A DNA stretch of 64,000 nt from Paraburkholderia acidipaludis NBRC 101816 (GCF_000684975.1 NZ_BAXZ01000003.1:310001-374000), one strand, 5' to 3'; counted from the stretch's first letter, positions 45,013 to 54,024 are shown. Translations and numbers: made by a program. The notes: generated by a model not told the origin, from the sequence alone.

Positions 45013-45189
45013 ATGCGAATGCCAGTCGCCATCATGGTCATCACCGTCGCCTTGGGGCTGCTCGCTGGGTGCGATCGACATGCGAAAGAAGACATGCGCG
45101 ATGCGAGCGAAACGTCTTGCAAGGATATCCCGGCCAGCGGTTGCTTTCTCGGTGGGACCAGCAAACCAAGTTCCTCGAAACAGTGGTGA
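45013..45189 (+). CDS. trbK: TrbK-like entry-exclusion lipoprotein
   Basis: The 58-residue protein has a lipoprotein signal (VITVALGLLAGC) and a short polar mature part, like IncP TrbK, which blocks redundant conjugative entry. GGAGG precedes the ATG. The C-terminus FLGGTSKPSSSKQW nearly copies the end of TrbJ. It sits between trbJ and trbL, as in IncP plasmids. Confidence 0.8.
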   Translation: MRMPVAIMVITVALGLLAGCDRHAKEDMRDASETSCKDIPASGCFLGGTSKPSSSKQW

Positions 45190-45198
45190 GGTAATACG

Positions 45199-46626
45199 AT
45201 GAAAAAGCTCTCAACAACAAGTCTCTTTCTGGCAACCGTCGCGTTTGCCGGGCACGCTCATGCAGCGGTGTCCGTGACGAACGGAAGCGATGATCTTTTG
45301 AACACCATCCTGCAACGATACGCCGACGTCGCCAGTAGCTGGAGTGCGACGATGGTGAGCTATGCCTCCTGGCTTTTCTGGGGGCTTGCGCTGCTTAGCA
45401 TGACGTGGACATACGGGATGATGGCCCTACGCAAGGCAGATATCGGTGAGTTCCTGGCTGAAACAATCCGGTTTTTCACCGTGTTGGGTTTCTTCTGGTG
45501 GATTCTCAGCAATGGCCCGGCAATTTCAATCTCGATAACCGATTCGATGAGACAGATCGCGGCGAAGGCATCGGGCCTAAGCAACGGCCTGGCCCCCTCA
45601 GGAATCGTCGATATAGGCTTCGATATCTTGAAACGTGTTTCGGACGGCAGTCATTGGTCTGAGCCCGTCCAGTCAGCCATCGGAATCCTGGTTGCCGGCA
45701 TCAATCTCGTTGTTCTCGCATTGGTCGGCGTGAATATGCTGCTGCTCCTGGTGACGGGTTGGATGCTCGCTTACGGTGGGGTATTTTTGCTGGGCTTCGG
45801 TGGAGCGCGCTGGACATCTGACATCGCGATCCAGTTCTATAAAACCGTCCTTGGCGTCGGCGTTCAGTTATTCGCCATGATTCTGCTGGTCGGCATAGGC
45901 AAGTCATTTGTTGATCAATATTACGACTCGCTCAAGGGCGCTGAGCTTTCGCTAAACGCGTTGTTCTTGCTCCTTCTGGTGTCCATTGTCTTGCTTGCAT
46001 TGGTGAATAAGGTGCCACCCATGCTCGCAAGTATTGTTGGCGGCAGCTCGACGGGAGGAATCGGCGTTTTCGGTGCTGGTGCGGCGGCCGCTGCCGCAGG
46101 TTCGGCAATAGGCGCGGCAGGATTTGCGGTTGGTGCTGCTTCTGCGGCTGGCTCCGCCGCAATGGGAGCTGCGTCAAGTGCGGCCGGCGGTGCGTCGGCA
46201 CTGAAAGCAGCATTCCAGTCTGCACAGCAGAACATGGCGAGTGGTAATGGCATGTTTACGGGTGGTGGTTCCGGCAGTAGTGGTACGAGCGGCAGTTCGT
46301 CGGGCGGAAGTAGTAGTTTCGCGTCGGTGTTCGGCAACGCCGGCAAGTTCGCGGCCGACATGGGCGCAAGTTTGGCCCAAGGAGCAGGTGCTGTTGCCAA
46401 GGACAAGGCCGCCGGCATGATGGGCGCTGCGAGGGATCGTATCGCCCAGACCGCGGGTGGCAAGATCTCGTCGGTTATTCAGGAGGGTTCGACGGCTAAG
46501 CAACAGGCTGGAGCGGATGCAGCGAGTTTCACTGGCGACAGCGTTGGCGGTGCACAGAGCCGACCCCAATCAATCAACGAGGAGGTAGCCGCGTTCGTCA
46601 ATCGACAGCCTTTGCAGGACACGTGA
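45199..46626 (+). CDS. trbL: TrbL-like conjugative membrane protein
   Basis: VirB6-type polytopic inner-membrane component of the IncP mating apparatus. The 475-residue protein has a signal sequence and about six membrane segments (for example YASWLFWGLALLSMTW; LVGVNMLLLLVTGWMLAYGGVFLLG). A long Ala/Gly/Ser-rich tail (about 285-475) is typical of TrbL. GAGG precedes the ATG. It ends the trbJ-K-L set. Confidence 0.9.
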   Translation: MKKLSTTSLFLATVAFAGHAHAAVSVTNGSDDLLNTILQRYADVASSWSATMVSYASWLFWGLALLSMTWTYGMMALRKADIGEFLAETIRFFTVLGFFWWILSNGPAISISITDSMRQIAAKASGLSNGLAPSGIVDIGFDILKRVSDGSHWSEPVQSAIGILVAGINLVVLALVGVNMLLLLVTGWMLAYGGVFLLGFGGARWTSDIAIQFYKTVLGVGVQLFAMILLVGIGKSFVDQYYDSLKGAELSLNALFLLLLVSIVLLALVNKVPPMLASIVGGSSTGGIGVFGAGAAAAAAGSAIGAAGFAVGAASAAGSAAMGAASSAAGGASALKAAFQSAQQNMASGNGMFTGGGSGSSGTSGSSSGGSSSFASVFGNAGKFAADMGASLAQGAGAVAKDKAAGMMGAARDRIAQTAGGKISSVIQEGSTAKQQAGADAASFTGDSVGGAQSRPQSINEEVAAFVNRQPLQDT

Positions 46627-46689
46627 AGATGCACCGGCCGGCGGCAACCGGCCGGCACTCCACGACAACACCTGATAGAGAGGTGAAGC

Positions 46690-46920
46690 ATGGCAACTGC
46701 ACATCATACAGAAGCGCAACAGGTTATCCAGTACGCGGCGAAGCAGCTCGCGGCGCTGCATTTCATGGATCAGGACACTGCGCGCGAGCTAGCGCAGATG
46801 GCCGAGGCGATCGCAAACTTGTTCATGGTCGTGTTCTACCAGGCCGAAACAGGCCGAGCGACGCCAACGGATTTTCATGAAGCGAAGACAGCCGTTGAGC
46901 GGCTGTTGGTTCGACACTGA
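46690..46920 (+). CDS. Small helical protein downstream of trbL
   Basis: A 76-residue protein, largely helical (QQVIQYAAKQLAALHFMDQDTARELAQMAEAIANLF). AGAGAGG precedes the ATG. It is probably the last gene of the trb transcript, as a hairpin terminator follows. No family is recognised. Confidence 0.6.
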   Translation: MATAHHTEAQQVIQYAAKQLAALHFMDQDTARELAQMAEAIANLFMVVFYQAETGRATPTDFHEAKTAVERLLVRH

Positions 46921-46935
46921 CGCAAATATGGGTGT

Positions 46936-46971
46936 GAAAAGGGCGGGCACTGTCAACTGATCGCCCTTTTC
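46936..46971. terminator. Terminator at the end of the trb cluster
   Basis: A perfect 10-bp stem (46936-46945 with 46962-46971) with A-rich and T-rich ends and a 16-nt loop. It lies between two convergent genes and could act on both strands. Confidence 0.7.
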
Positions 46972-47221
46972 AATTGTCTTGATCTGGGATCTCGCGGCCG
47001 ACCGGCGGCCCGAAATCAATCTCTCCATGTCGATTGTCCGGAGTGATGCTGACGAGCAGATCGGCGAGTAAAGGTACGGGGCTAACATTTTCGGTTCTAC
47101 AACTCGCCACCCACGCGTCGATTTCTGCGGCCGGAACGAGGCCGGCTAGACCCGCTGCTGTCCGACTTTCGGCTATGACCTCGTTCATTTCTTCAATCGT
47201 CACTGATTTCTTGGCGTTCAT
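46970..47221 (-). CDS. Possible antitoxin-like small protein
   Basis: An 83-residue acidic protein with an AGGAG site five bases before the ATG. The segment VPAAEIDAWVASCRTENVSPVP resembles the C-terminal tail of some CopG/ribbon-helix-helix antitoxins (PA-E-x-x-AW). No toxin gene is adjacent, so if it is an antitoxin it is an orphan. The assignment is weak. Confidence 0.45.
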   Translation of the reverse strand: MNAKKSVTIEEMNEVIAESRTAAGLAGLVPAAEIDAWVASCRTENVSPVPLLADLLVSITPDNRHGEIDFGPPVGREIPDQDN

Positions 47222-47599
47222 TGCAGCTCCTCAGATGGCGACTGCGAAAGTCATGGTTGCGTAGCAGGGCCAGCCAGAAGTGTGCGGTCCTGAACTCGAC
47301 GTGTTCTAGATGAGTCGCCAGATTACCAATCATAGTGAGAATCGCGATGCCTATGGCGGAGGTGCGTGACACGCAACGGCAGGCCTTTCACCCTGCGAAC
47401 GGAGATGCTGCCAAGTGCATATGCGCCCGACGCGCGAGTGAAATTTTGGAGCAACGGGGGGATTCACTCGGTAGGATAGGAGCGCTCGATCGAAATTGCG
47501 AGATCGAAACGTTTCAGTCAGAGGCGGACGTGTTCGCATAGTGCGCGGTTGCGATGAGCCTCGTCGGACGCTAGGAAGTCAAACCGAAAGGAAATCGCG
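47222..47599. other. Gap without a convincing gene
   Basis: A 68-codon frame (47335-47541) crosses this stretch, but its composition and start are not persuasive. I see no promoter, repeat or RNA of note. Confidence 0.4.
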
Positions 47600-47926
47600 A
47601 TGAGCAACCGTAACCTTGGATGTGGCACCGTTGATGGATTGCCGCCGCTACGCGCGGAGCTGCAGACGGCTTACGACGAAATGAACGTCGCGAGAAGCTA
47701 TTTTGCCTATGCCGTGTGCCGTACTCACGATGGTCAAGCCTGGGAAGTGAACATCCGCACGGGGAATATCTTTAGTGCACTGGAGCAACGTTACTGCAAC
47801 CGCTCGGAGGCGCTGTCCGCAGGGGAGGCCTGGCTGATGGATGAACGTCGCCTTGAACCGGATGCGGTCGAGCTTGCGTTTCGGCAGGTTTGGAAGGACT
47901 CGCATCTGCCTACCGAAAACCCGTGA
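47600..47926 (+). CDS. Hypothetical protein (108 aa)
   Basis: A 108-residue protein preceded by AAAGGAAA and ATG. It has mixed helix and strand (ELQTAYDEMNVARSYFAYAVCRTHDGQAWEVNIRTG). No family is recognised. It stands alone in a decayed part of the island. The good ribosome site and ordinary codon use support it being real. Confidence 0.5.
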   Translation: MSNRNLGCGTVDGLPPLRAELQTAYDEMNVARSYFAYAVCRTHDGQAWEVNIRTGNIFSALEQRYCNRSEALSAGEAWLMDERRLEPDAVELAFRQVWKDSHLPTENP

Positions 47927-48156
47927 GCCTTGGGCCTTATGAGGAGATCGTCTGATGGCATGCGCGGTCTTTGACACTTGAGGGATCGGCGCCGCAGTGA
48001 ATTTGCCAGGCTTCTCGGCGGCTACAGACTGGAATTTAGCGGCAAAAAAGACATGCGCTCTTGGTAGGAAGGGCGGTTTGGGCTAATCCCTCATGTGTCA
48101 ACGGACAGCTCGGGTGTCCGGCATGTGGTCAAGCACCTCCGATGTACCGTGACGGG

Positions 48157-48360
48157 ACGGCCGAACGGCTGGCCGTGAGCCGGGTGTCGCTGTCGCGCGT
48201 GTTGAACGGCCGCGCCGCGATCAGCACCAACCTCGCCGCGCGCCTCGAGCGGGCCGGCGTCGGCACGGCACGCGAATGGTCGTCCCTGTAAGCCGAGTTC
48301 GGCCTGGCAGCTGCGCTGGCCCGGAAACAGCCGCGCGTGCGCCCCCTGAACGGTAGATAG
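48157..48360 (+). pseudogene. Relic of a HigA-type antitoxin
   Basis: The frame encodes AERLAVSRVSLSRVLNGRAAIS and then NLAARLERAGVGTAREW, the XRE helix-turn-helix of HigA-family antitoxins. A TAA at 48289-48291 interrupts it. The same frame continues afterwards with EFGLAAALARKQPRVRPLNG to a stop at 48360, matching the usual C-terminus. The N-terminal part is missing. A CAA-to-TAA change would explain the stop. No toxin partner remains. Confidence 0.7.
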
Positions 48361-48470
48361 CAAGTGCACCCCGATCGACGCATAAAGCGGTCGTCGATGC
48401 GCAAATGTTTTGGATTGTGTAATCCAAAATCTGCCTAAAATGCGTGGGGTATCAATTTGGGGGCAGGGGG

Positions 48471-51077
48471 ATGACGACCGAAGCGGAGGTAATGGCCAAT
48501 ATCCTTGCGTGGTCTGCCGATAGTCCGGGCTGGCAGCGCGACGCACTGCGCCGACTCGCGACACAGGCGAAATTGGAGCCGGCCGAGATCGACGAACTGG
48601 TTGCCATCTGCAAGGGAGACCGCCCGGCGGCTTCACTGGAAGCAGGACATTTACGCAATCCCAACCGCGATCAGGGTGAAGTTTATCTGCGGCAGATACA
48701 CGGAGTCCGGCATGTCAACGCCTTAGCTCCTGACCAGCGGCTTACGCTTCGCCAAGGGGGATTGACCGTCATCTACGGCGACAATGGATCAGGTAAATCT
48801 GGCTACGCGCGGATTCTGAAAAAGGCATGCCGAGCACGTATGCCGAGCCGTGCCGAGGAGATCATCACCGACATCTATGATCCCGCGCCGGGAACGCCAA
48901 GCGCCACTATTGAATACGCTATCGGCGGCCAGAATCGTACTTGCATGTGGCAGCTCGGACAGGTTGCTGACACTGCGCTGTCGGCCGTCAGCGTTTTCGA
49001 CTCCCGCACCGCCAACATCCACGTCGATGAAACGAATGATGTGGCGTACACACCGTTCCCGCTCAAATTGCTTGGTGCGCTGGCGCAGCTCTGTAAGTCG
49101 GTGAAGGACAAGCTGGCTACCGAAGTCACGCAGATAAAGGCGCAAACGCCTGAAGCAATCAGGACGCCGGCCTGTAGCCGAGAAACGGCGGTCGGTAGGC
49201 TCATGGCCGGCCTTGCTGCCAATACCAATCCTGTGGCTATCGAAGCGCTGGCCACGCTGACCCAAGTAGAGCAAGACCGATTGGCCCAACTCACGGCTGA
49301 CCTTGCCGGCGATCCAGCTCGCGCTTCCCGTCAGCTCACCGTCTTGAAGGCCAAGGTTGAGACGCATATTGCGCGTCTTGACGGGTTGTTTGCTTCGATC
49401 AGCGACGATGCCGCGAATAACTTGCGTCGTCATGTTGCTGCCCGCGACGCGGCGCGACAAGCTGCCGAAGCTGCGTCCGGTGCTCTTTTCCGGGACGAGC
49501 CGCTGCCACAGATCGGGTCGGAGGTTTGGCAAGCGTTATGGGCCAGCGCGCGGGCATTTTCGGACGAGGAGGCTTATCCCGATCGGCGCTTCCCTGTCAC
49601 TGATCTGGGCAGCGTGTGCGTGCTTTGCCAGCAAGAGTTGACCCCGGTTGCAGCTGACCGACTCAACCGTTTTGAGGCTTTTGTGCGCGATGACAGCCAG
49701 CAGCGCGCTGAGGCTGCCCGAGCCGCATACAACACGGCGTTGACGGCGTTCGAAGGCGCGGCGGTATCGCTTGCCGACCTTGCGGGCATCATCGCGACCG
49801 TCCGGGACGAACTCCGGCAGGATGCCTTGGCGGTAGAGATCAGAGACGCTGCCGTGCGCGCCCTGTGGCGCCACCGCCAGATTAGACGGCGCCATGTAAA
49901 TCCCGCTGGTGCTTTCGACGTTCCTGCTGCCGCATATCAGCGTCAGGCGTTGGTCGATCAGGCTGCGGACATCGGAACGCGCGCGAATGCCCTGGCGGCC
50001 GAGGCAGGTTCTGCGGCCCGTGCCGCGTTACTCGCCGAAAAGGCTGAACTGGCCGATCGTCAATGGCTTGGAGGCATCAAAGCCGACGTTCTTGCTGAAG
50101 TTGAGCGCCTCGGGCAGATAGGAGGGCTTGAGGCGGCCCAGCGCGACACGGCGACCAATCGCATCACAACGAAGAGTACCGAAATTGCACAGGCACTGGT
50201 GACGGACGCGTTGCGCGCGCAGTTCGCGCACGAAGTGGCGAGTTTCGAGATCGCGGGCCTAGCTGTCGAGCTTCGCCAGCAAAACAGCGTTCAAGGTATT
50301 CCCCGTTTTAAGGTCGCGCTCACCCGGAAGCCTAACGCTGCTGTCGGGCAGGTATTGAGTGAAGGCGAGCATCGTTGCGTTGCGTTGGCCGCGTTCATGG
50401 CCGAACTTGCTACTACCGAAAACAAGTCTGGCATCGTGTTTGATGATCCCGTTTCCTCTCTCGACCACATGCACCGAGAGGCAGTCGCCAAGCGCCTGGT
50501 CGCCGAAGCCGCTCACCGTCAGGTGATCGTCTTTACCCACGATTTAGCTTTTCTCTTCGAGCTGAATCGAGCGGCGGACGACGCCCAGCCTAAACCGCAG
50601 ATGGCGATTAGTTCTGTCAGCCGCGGCGCTGATAAGGCTGGCTTTTGCCGGAGTGAGCCGCCGTTCAAGGCGCGTCGGGTCAGCGACATCACGGCAAGCC
50701 TGACCAATCAGCTTGCGAACGAGCGATATCATTTCGAACAAGGCAACGACGATGAATGGCGGAAAACCGTCAAATCCATTGCCGGAGCGTTGCGGGATAC
50801 GTGGGAAATCGCGGTTGAGGAAGTTGTCGGGCACGTTATCCGACGCCTGTCCAACGAGATCAAAACGACGGGCCTGATCAAACTGACCGCGATCACAATT
50901 GCCGACTGCGAGACTATGCGGGACGCGTTCGGGCGCTGCTCGGAGTTGCTGCATAGCGCAGCTCCGGCTTTGAACCGTCCGCTGCCACGGCCAGATGCAC
51001 TGTCAGCCGAGATTGATGCTCTAGCTACTTGGGCAGACACCCTGCGGCAGCGCCAAGGCGCTGCAAGATTGCCCTGA
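48471..51077 (+). CDS. SMC/Rad50-like AAA ATPase with CxxC (zinc-hook-like) motif; candidate defence protein
   Basis: The 868-residue protein has an ABC-type ATPase split across its ends. Walker A is GDNGSGKSGYARIL (about 103-116). The signature is LSEGEHRCVALAAF (about 629), Walker B is IVFDDPVSSLDH (about 656-667) and the H-loop is VIVFTHDLAF (about 685). The intervening helical region carries VCVLCQQEL (about 382-390), a CxxC like the hook of Rad50 and of RloC anticodon nucleases. The last ~120 residues contain RCSELLHSAAP, a possible HEPN-like R-x4-H. A PIN-domain gene follows 19 bp later. It is most likely a nucleic-acid sensor of a defence module; the exact family is not certain. Confidence 0.8.
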   Translation: MTTEAEVMANILAWSADSPGWQRDALRRLATQAKLEPAEIDELVAICKGDRPAASLEAGHLRNPNRDQGEVYLRQIHGVRHVNALAPDQRLTLRQGGLTVIYGDNGSGKSGYARILKKACRARMPSRAEEIITDIYDPAPGTPSATIEYAIGGQNRTCMWQLGQVADTALSAVSVFDSRTANIHVDETNDVAYTPFPLKLLGALAQLCKSVKDKLATEVTQIKAQTPEAIRTPACSRETAVGRLMAGLAANTNPVAIEALATLTQVEQDRLAQLTADLAGDPARASRQLTVLKAKVETHIARLDGLFASISDDAANNLRRHVAARDAARQAAEAASGALFRDEPLPQIGSEVWQALWASARAFSDEEAYPDRRFPVTDLGSVCVLCQQELTPVAADRLNRFEAFVRDDSQQRAEAARAAYNTALTAFEGAAVSLADLAGIIATVRDELRQDALAVEIRDAAVRALWRHRQIRRRHVNPAGAFDVPAAAYQRQALVDQAADIGTRANALAAEAGSAARAALLAEKAELADRQWLGGIKADVLAEVERLGQIGGLEAAQRDTATNRITTKSTEIAQALVTDALRAQFAHEVASFEIAGLAVELRQQNSVQGIPRFKVALTRKPNAAVGQVLSEGEHRCVALAAFMAELATTENKSGIVFDDPVSSLDHMHREAVAKRLVAEAAHRQVIVFTHDLAFLFELNRAADDAQPKPQMAISSVSRGADKAGFCRSEPPFKARRVSDITASLTNQLANERYHFEQGNDDEWRKTVKSIAGALRDTWEIAVEEVVGHVIRRLSNEIKTTGLIKLTAITIADCETMRDAFGRCSELLHSAAPALNRPLPRPDALSAEIDALATWADTLRQRQGAARLP

Positions 51078-51096
51078 TTTCTCGTCGGTGCCGACT

Positions 51097-52134
51097 ATGA
51101 CCTTGAAACTGTTGATCGATACATCGGTGTGGCTTGATCTTACAAAGGACCCTCGCCAACTCCCTCTGCTAGACGCTTTGTCGACAATGACGGAAGCGAA
51201 CGAGGTTGCGCTGATCCTGCCGCAGATCATCGTCGATGAATTTGCCCGGAACCGAGATCGAGTGATGGCGGCAAGCAAAGTCAGCCTTTCAAGCCACTTC
51301 AAGCGGGTTAGAGAGGCAATCGTGCAGTTCGCTCCTGAAGATGGGAGGGAAGCGACGCTCAAGCAGCTAAACGAGATTGACCACCGCATCGCCACTGGTG
51401 GTGAGGCGGTGAACGAGGCCGTGGGCCTGATTGAGAAGCTGTTCGCCACGGTGGAGCCAGTGCCGATCAGCGACAGTATCAAGGCACGCGCCGCTGACCG
51501 CGCTATCGCCAAGGTCGCACCTTTTCACCGGCAGATGAACGGCATCGGAGATGCCATCATCATCGAAACCTATGTTGACGCGCTGGCTGAGCGCGAGGAT
51601 GACGACATGTTCGCGTTCGTTACCCACAATATTCACGATTTCAGCCAGAAGGGAGCGGACACACGCTTACCGCACCCGGACCTAGAAGCCCTCTTCGACG
51701 GGGCGCGCTCCCGATACTCGACCAACTTGGGGGCGCTGCTTAATGAATTTGCGAGCGATTTGATCGAGGAAATCAAATTTGATCGTGAATATAGCCAGGA
51801 ACCACGACAGCTATCGGAACTGCTGGAGGCAGAAGATAAGCTGACTCAACAGGTCTGGTACAACAGGAAGTGGGGCATCATTGATCGCGTTGAACGCGGA
51901 GCCGAGAAATTGGTGCCCAAAGAGGAGTGGGAGAGGGCGACTCCGAAAGAGCGCCGAGGCCTCATGGTCGACACAGTTTGGGAAGGGATGCTTGCTGCGA
52001 TGAAGCGGACTGAAGACGAGCTTGGCAAGGACAATCTAGGCCCTTGGACCGACTTCGAGTGGGGAATGATTAACGGCAAGCTGTCTGCAATACGCTGGGT
52101 ACTCGGCGATGAGTGGGACATGCTGGATACGTAG
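51097..52134 (+). CDS. PIN-domain (DUF4935-like) putative RNase
   Basis: The 345-residue protein starts TLKLLIDTSVWLDL with an early Asp. Further acidic residues fit a PIN metal site: LPQIIVDEFARNRDR, GIGDAIIIETYVDAL and FVTHNIHDFS. After about residue 190 the sequence is a charged helical domain without a clear family. It lies 19 bp after the ATPase gene and probably shares its transcript. PIN proteins usually cut RNA, so it is a plausible effector for the ATPase. Confidence 0.75.
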   Translation: MTLKLLIDTSVWLDLTKDPRQLPLLDALSTMTEANEVALILPQIIVDEFARNRDRVMAASKVSLSSHFKRVREAIVQFAPEDGREATLKQLNEIDHRIATGGEAVNEAVGLIEKLFATVEPVPISDSIKARAADRAIAKVAPFHRQMNGIGDAIIIETYVDALAEREDDDMFAFVTHNIHDFSQKGADTRLPHPDLEALFDGARSRYSTNLGALLNEFASDLIEEIKFDREYSQEPRQLSELLEAEDKLTQQVWYNRKWGIIDRVERGAEKLVPKEEWERATPKERRGLMVDTVWEGMLAAMKRTEDELGKDNLGPWTDFEWGMINGKLSAIRWVLGDEWDMLDT

Positions 52135-52244
52135 GCGGAATGGATGCCCCGTGTGTCGCGATGTCTGTGAGTCAGGCATCCGTAGCGCGGGTGAAAGTGC
52201 TACATGAGGGCGCCCATGGCGCCGCACGATAATAAGGGGCCAGC

Positions 52245-53567
52245 GTGGGTACGGAAATTACGCTCGATGTCGCCGGTGTGACAGTTACCTATAGCAAGAA
52301 CCACCGCGGAATTGATCATGGATCGCTTTTTCAAGAACGGGATCGAAAGGCGATCAAGAGCGACCAGTTGGACTACGATTGGTATACAGAGGAGGGCGAG
52401 GATCCCACGCCATCAGAGATGGCATTCACGCGGCCGCTCAAGGATGTCGTTCCGCGCCTCGAACTCCTGGGTTTTAATTTGGAACGCGTCCGCCGTGAAT
52501 ATGACGCGGTCGCGCAAGACTGGCTAGAGGAGAGGGAATCTCTCCGGCACGATGATGACGTGCCTGTTCCCGACCTAATGAGCTTTGCAGAGTTCTGCGC
52601 GTTTGTCATCGCACACCCGCTCGATGGCCTCGACGACACCTTTATCTCGAGCACAGACGATGCAAGCGAAGAGAAGATCCGAGGACGTTTCAACGGAACG
52701 CAGTTCGAGCGGATTCCCCGTTACCGCTCCTATGATGTACATGCCTATTCGGAACGCAGCTTCTTCGGCGGGTTGGTAGATATCCTGCATCCGTACTCAG
52801 TTCTGCGACTCTTTGCGGAGGCGAAGGCGAACGAGGACGCTCCCGTTGTCTGGCAGTATGGACTATTGGTGCAGAACGGGTGGGCAACAGAGCGGGAGTT
52901 CGTGCCGCACGCTCGGCGAACCGAGACGTTCCTGATCGCAACCGAGGGCAGCTCGGACGTCCACATCTTGACGCATGCGCTCGCGCTGTTGCGGCCAGGG
53001 ATCGCAGATTTCTTCCGCTTCATTGACGTAAGTGAAAGCCACCCATTCTCGGGCACAGGCAACCTGGTGAAGTTCGCGGAAGGGCTGGCTAAGATAGATG
53101 TCCAGAATCAGGTCATCTTCGTATTCGACAATGACGCTGAGGGGCTCGACGCCCATCAGCGCTTGTCCGCACTCACCTTACCTGCGAACATGCGCGGAAT
53201 CATGTTGCCTGAGCTTGAGGCGTTCCGCTCGTTTCCTGCAGAAGGTCCTGAGGGCCTCCACAACTCGAACATTAACCGCCGCGCCGCGGCAATCGAGTGC
53301 TATCTCGATCTGAACGTCGGCGGTCACCCGCCGGCCAAAGTACTTTGGACCAACTACAAGAAGAGCCTGGGCACATATCAAGGAGCGCTGGAGTACAAGG
53401 AATCCTATAGCAAGGAATTCTTGAAGCAGTCGGCTGAGACGTTGGCCCGAGGTACGTACGATGTGCGCAAGATCGAGTCGGTTCTCGATCTGCTCATCGC
53501 CGAATGCACTGCGATCGCTCTTGACCAATGGGATCCGGCGAACATCGAGTTGAGAGATGCCTTCTGA
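52245..53567 (+). CDS. HEPN/Toprim-associated protein
   Basis: The 440-residue protein ends in a Toprim-like fold. TFLIATEGSSDVHILTHAL supplies the Glu near 233 and VIFVFDNDAEGLDAHQRL the DND near 291, as in OLD-type and primase-like nucleases. The N-terminal half fits the HEPN/Toprim-associated domain (AGVTVTYSKNHRGIDHGSLF). A GTG start follows AAGGGG. It lies 110 bp after the PIN gene on the same strand, 133 bp before the second attachment site. It is probably a third component or an adjacent stand-alone defence gene. Confidence 0.65.
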   Translation: MGTEITLDVAGVTVTYSKNHRGIDHGSLFQERDRKAIKSDQLDYDWYTEEGEDPTPSEMAFTRPLKDVVPRLELLGFNLERVRREYDAVAQDWLEERESLRHDDDVPVPDLMSFAEFCAFVIAHPLDGLDDTFISSTDDASEEKIRGRFNGTQFERIPRYRSYDVHAYSERSFFGGLVDILHPYSVLRLFAEAKANEDAPVVWQYGLLVQNGWATEREFVPHARRTETFLIATEGSSDVHILTHALALLRPGIADFFRFIDVSESHPFSGTGNLVKFAEGLAKIDVQNQVIFVFDNDAEGLDAHQRLSALTLPANMRGIMLPELEAFRSFPAEGPEGLHNSNINRRAAAIECYLDLNVGGHPPAKVLWTNYKKSLGTYQGALEYKESYSKEFLKQSAETLARGTYDVRKIESVLDLLIAECTAIALDQWDPANIELRDAF

Positions 53568-53699
53568 TGGTTAAGAAAATCACTTTCTGCCAGCCGGTGC
53601 GCTGTAGATGTTCATGGTTGGTATGGTATTTTCCATGGCATTGCCTGAAATATTTCGCGTAAGTGGCGGAAAATAATGTGTTTTTTGTTCTAATTTATA

Positions 53700-53714
53700 A
53701 TTGAGTGGGAGTGA
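53700..53714 (+). repeat. Attachment site 2 (copy of the guaA 3' end)
   Basis: ATTGAGTGGGAGTGA matches the last codons and stop of guaA at 33404-33418 in 14 of 15 bases and would still encode Ile-Glu-Trp-Glu-stop. It separates the first island from the second integrase. Around it, 53568-54024 has no gene. Confidence 0.75.
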
Positions 53715-53841
53715 ATTTAGGTCCTTCGAAGACTATCGCCAGCTATCGAAAAACTGTCGTAACGTGTTGATTTTAAAATAAATATGTTTCGGCACCTATC
53801 GGTGGCTATCGCCGGCCAGCAAAATAAGTTGGCGGTAGAGC

Positions 53842-53998
53842 TGACGGTAAAAATCGAGGCCAGATTAAGACATTCTCGTTCACTATTCAGACTTTTGCCG
53901 TCTTTGACGGTAAAAGTCTTCTCGGGAAAGCTTGTTTTACGCGGCTTTCCGGGCATCAACAGGTCTCCCGATCCCTGACGGTAAAACCTGACGGTAAA
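53842..53998 (+). repeat. Four TGACGGTAAA repeats upstream of integrase 2
   Basis: TGACGGTAAA occurs at 53842, 53905, 53976 and 53989, all in the same direction, in the 310 bp between attachment site 2 and the integrase. The last two are 13 bp apart. They are probably arm-type sites of integrase 2, a different motif from that in front of integrase 1. Confidence 0.6.
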
Positions 53999-54024
53999 GC
54001 CGTCAAATACCGGAGGAAACCTCG

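Noticed and set aside
47335..47541. A 68-codon plus-strand frame
   Set aside because: No ribosome site, no family and atypical composition; left as unassigned DNA.
48061..48156. Upstream extension of the HigA-like frame from a TTG
   Set aside because: The residues before AERLAVSRVS do not resemble the family N-terminus, so they are unrelated sequence joined to the relic.
48471..53567. Identification of the ATPase-PIN-Toprim cluster as PARIS, Gabija or RloC
   Set aside because: PARIS and Gabija have two components with other domain pairings, and RloC carries its own anticodon nuclease domain; none matches this trio, although the CxxC hook recalls RloC.
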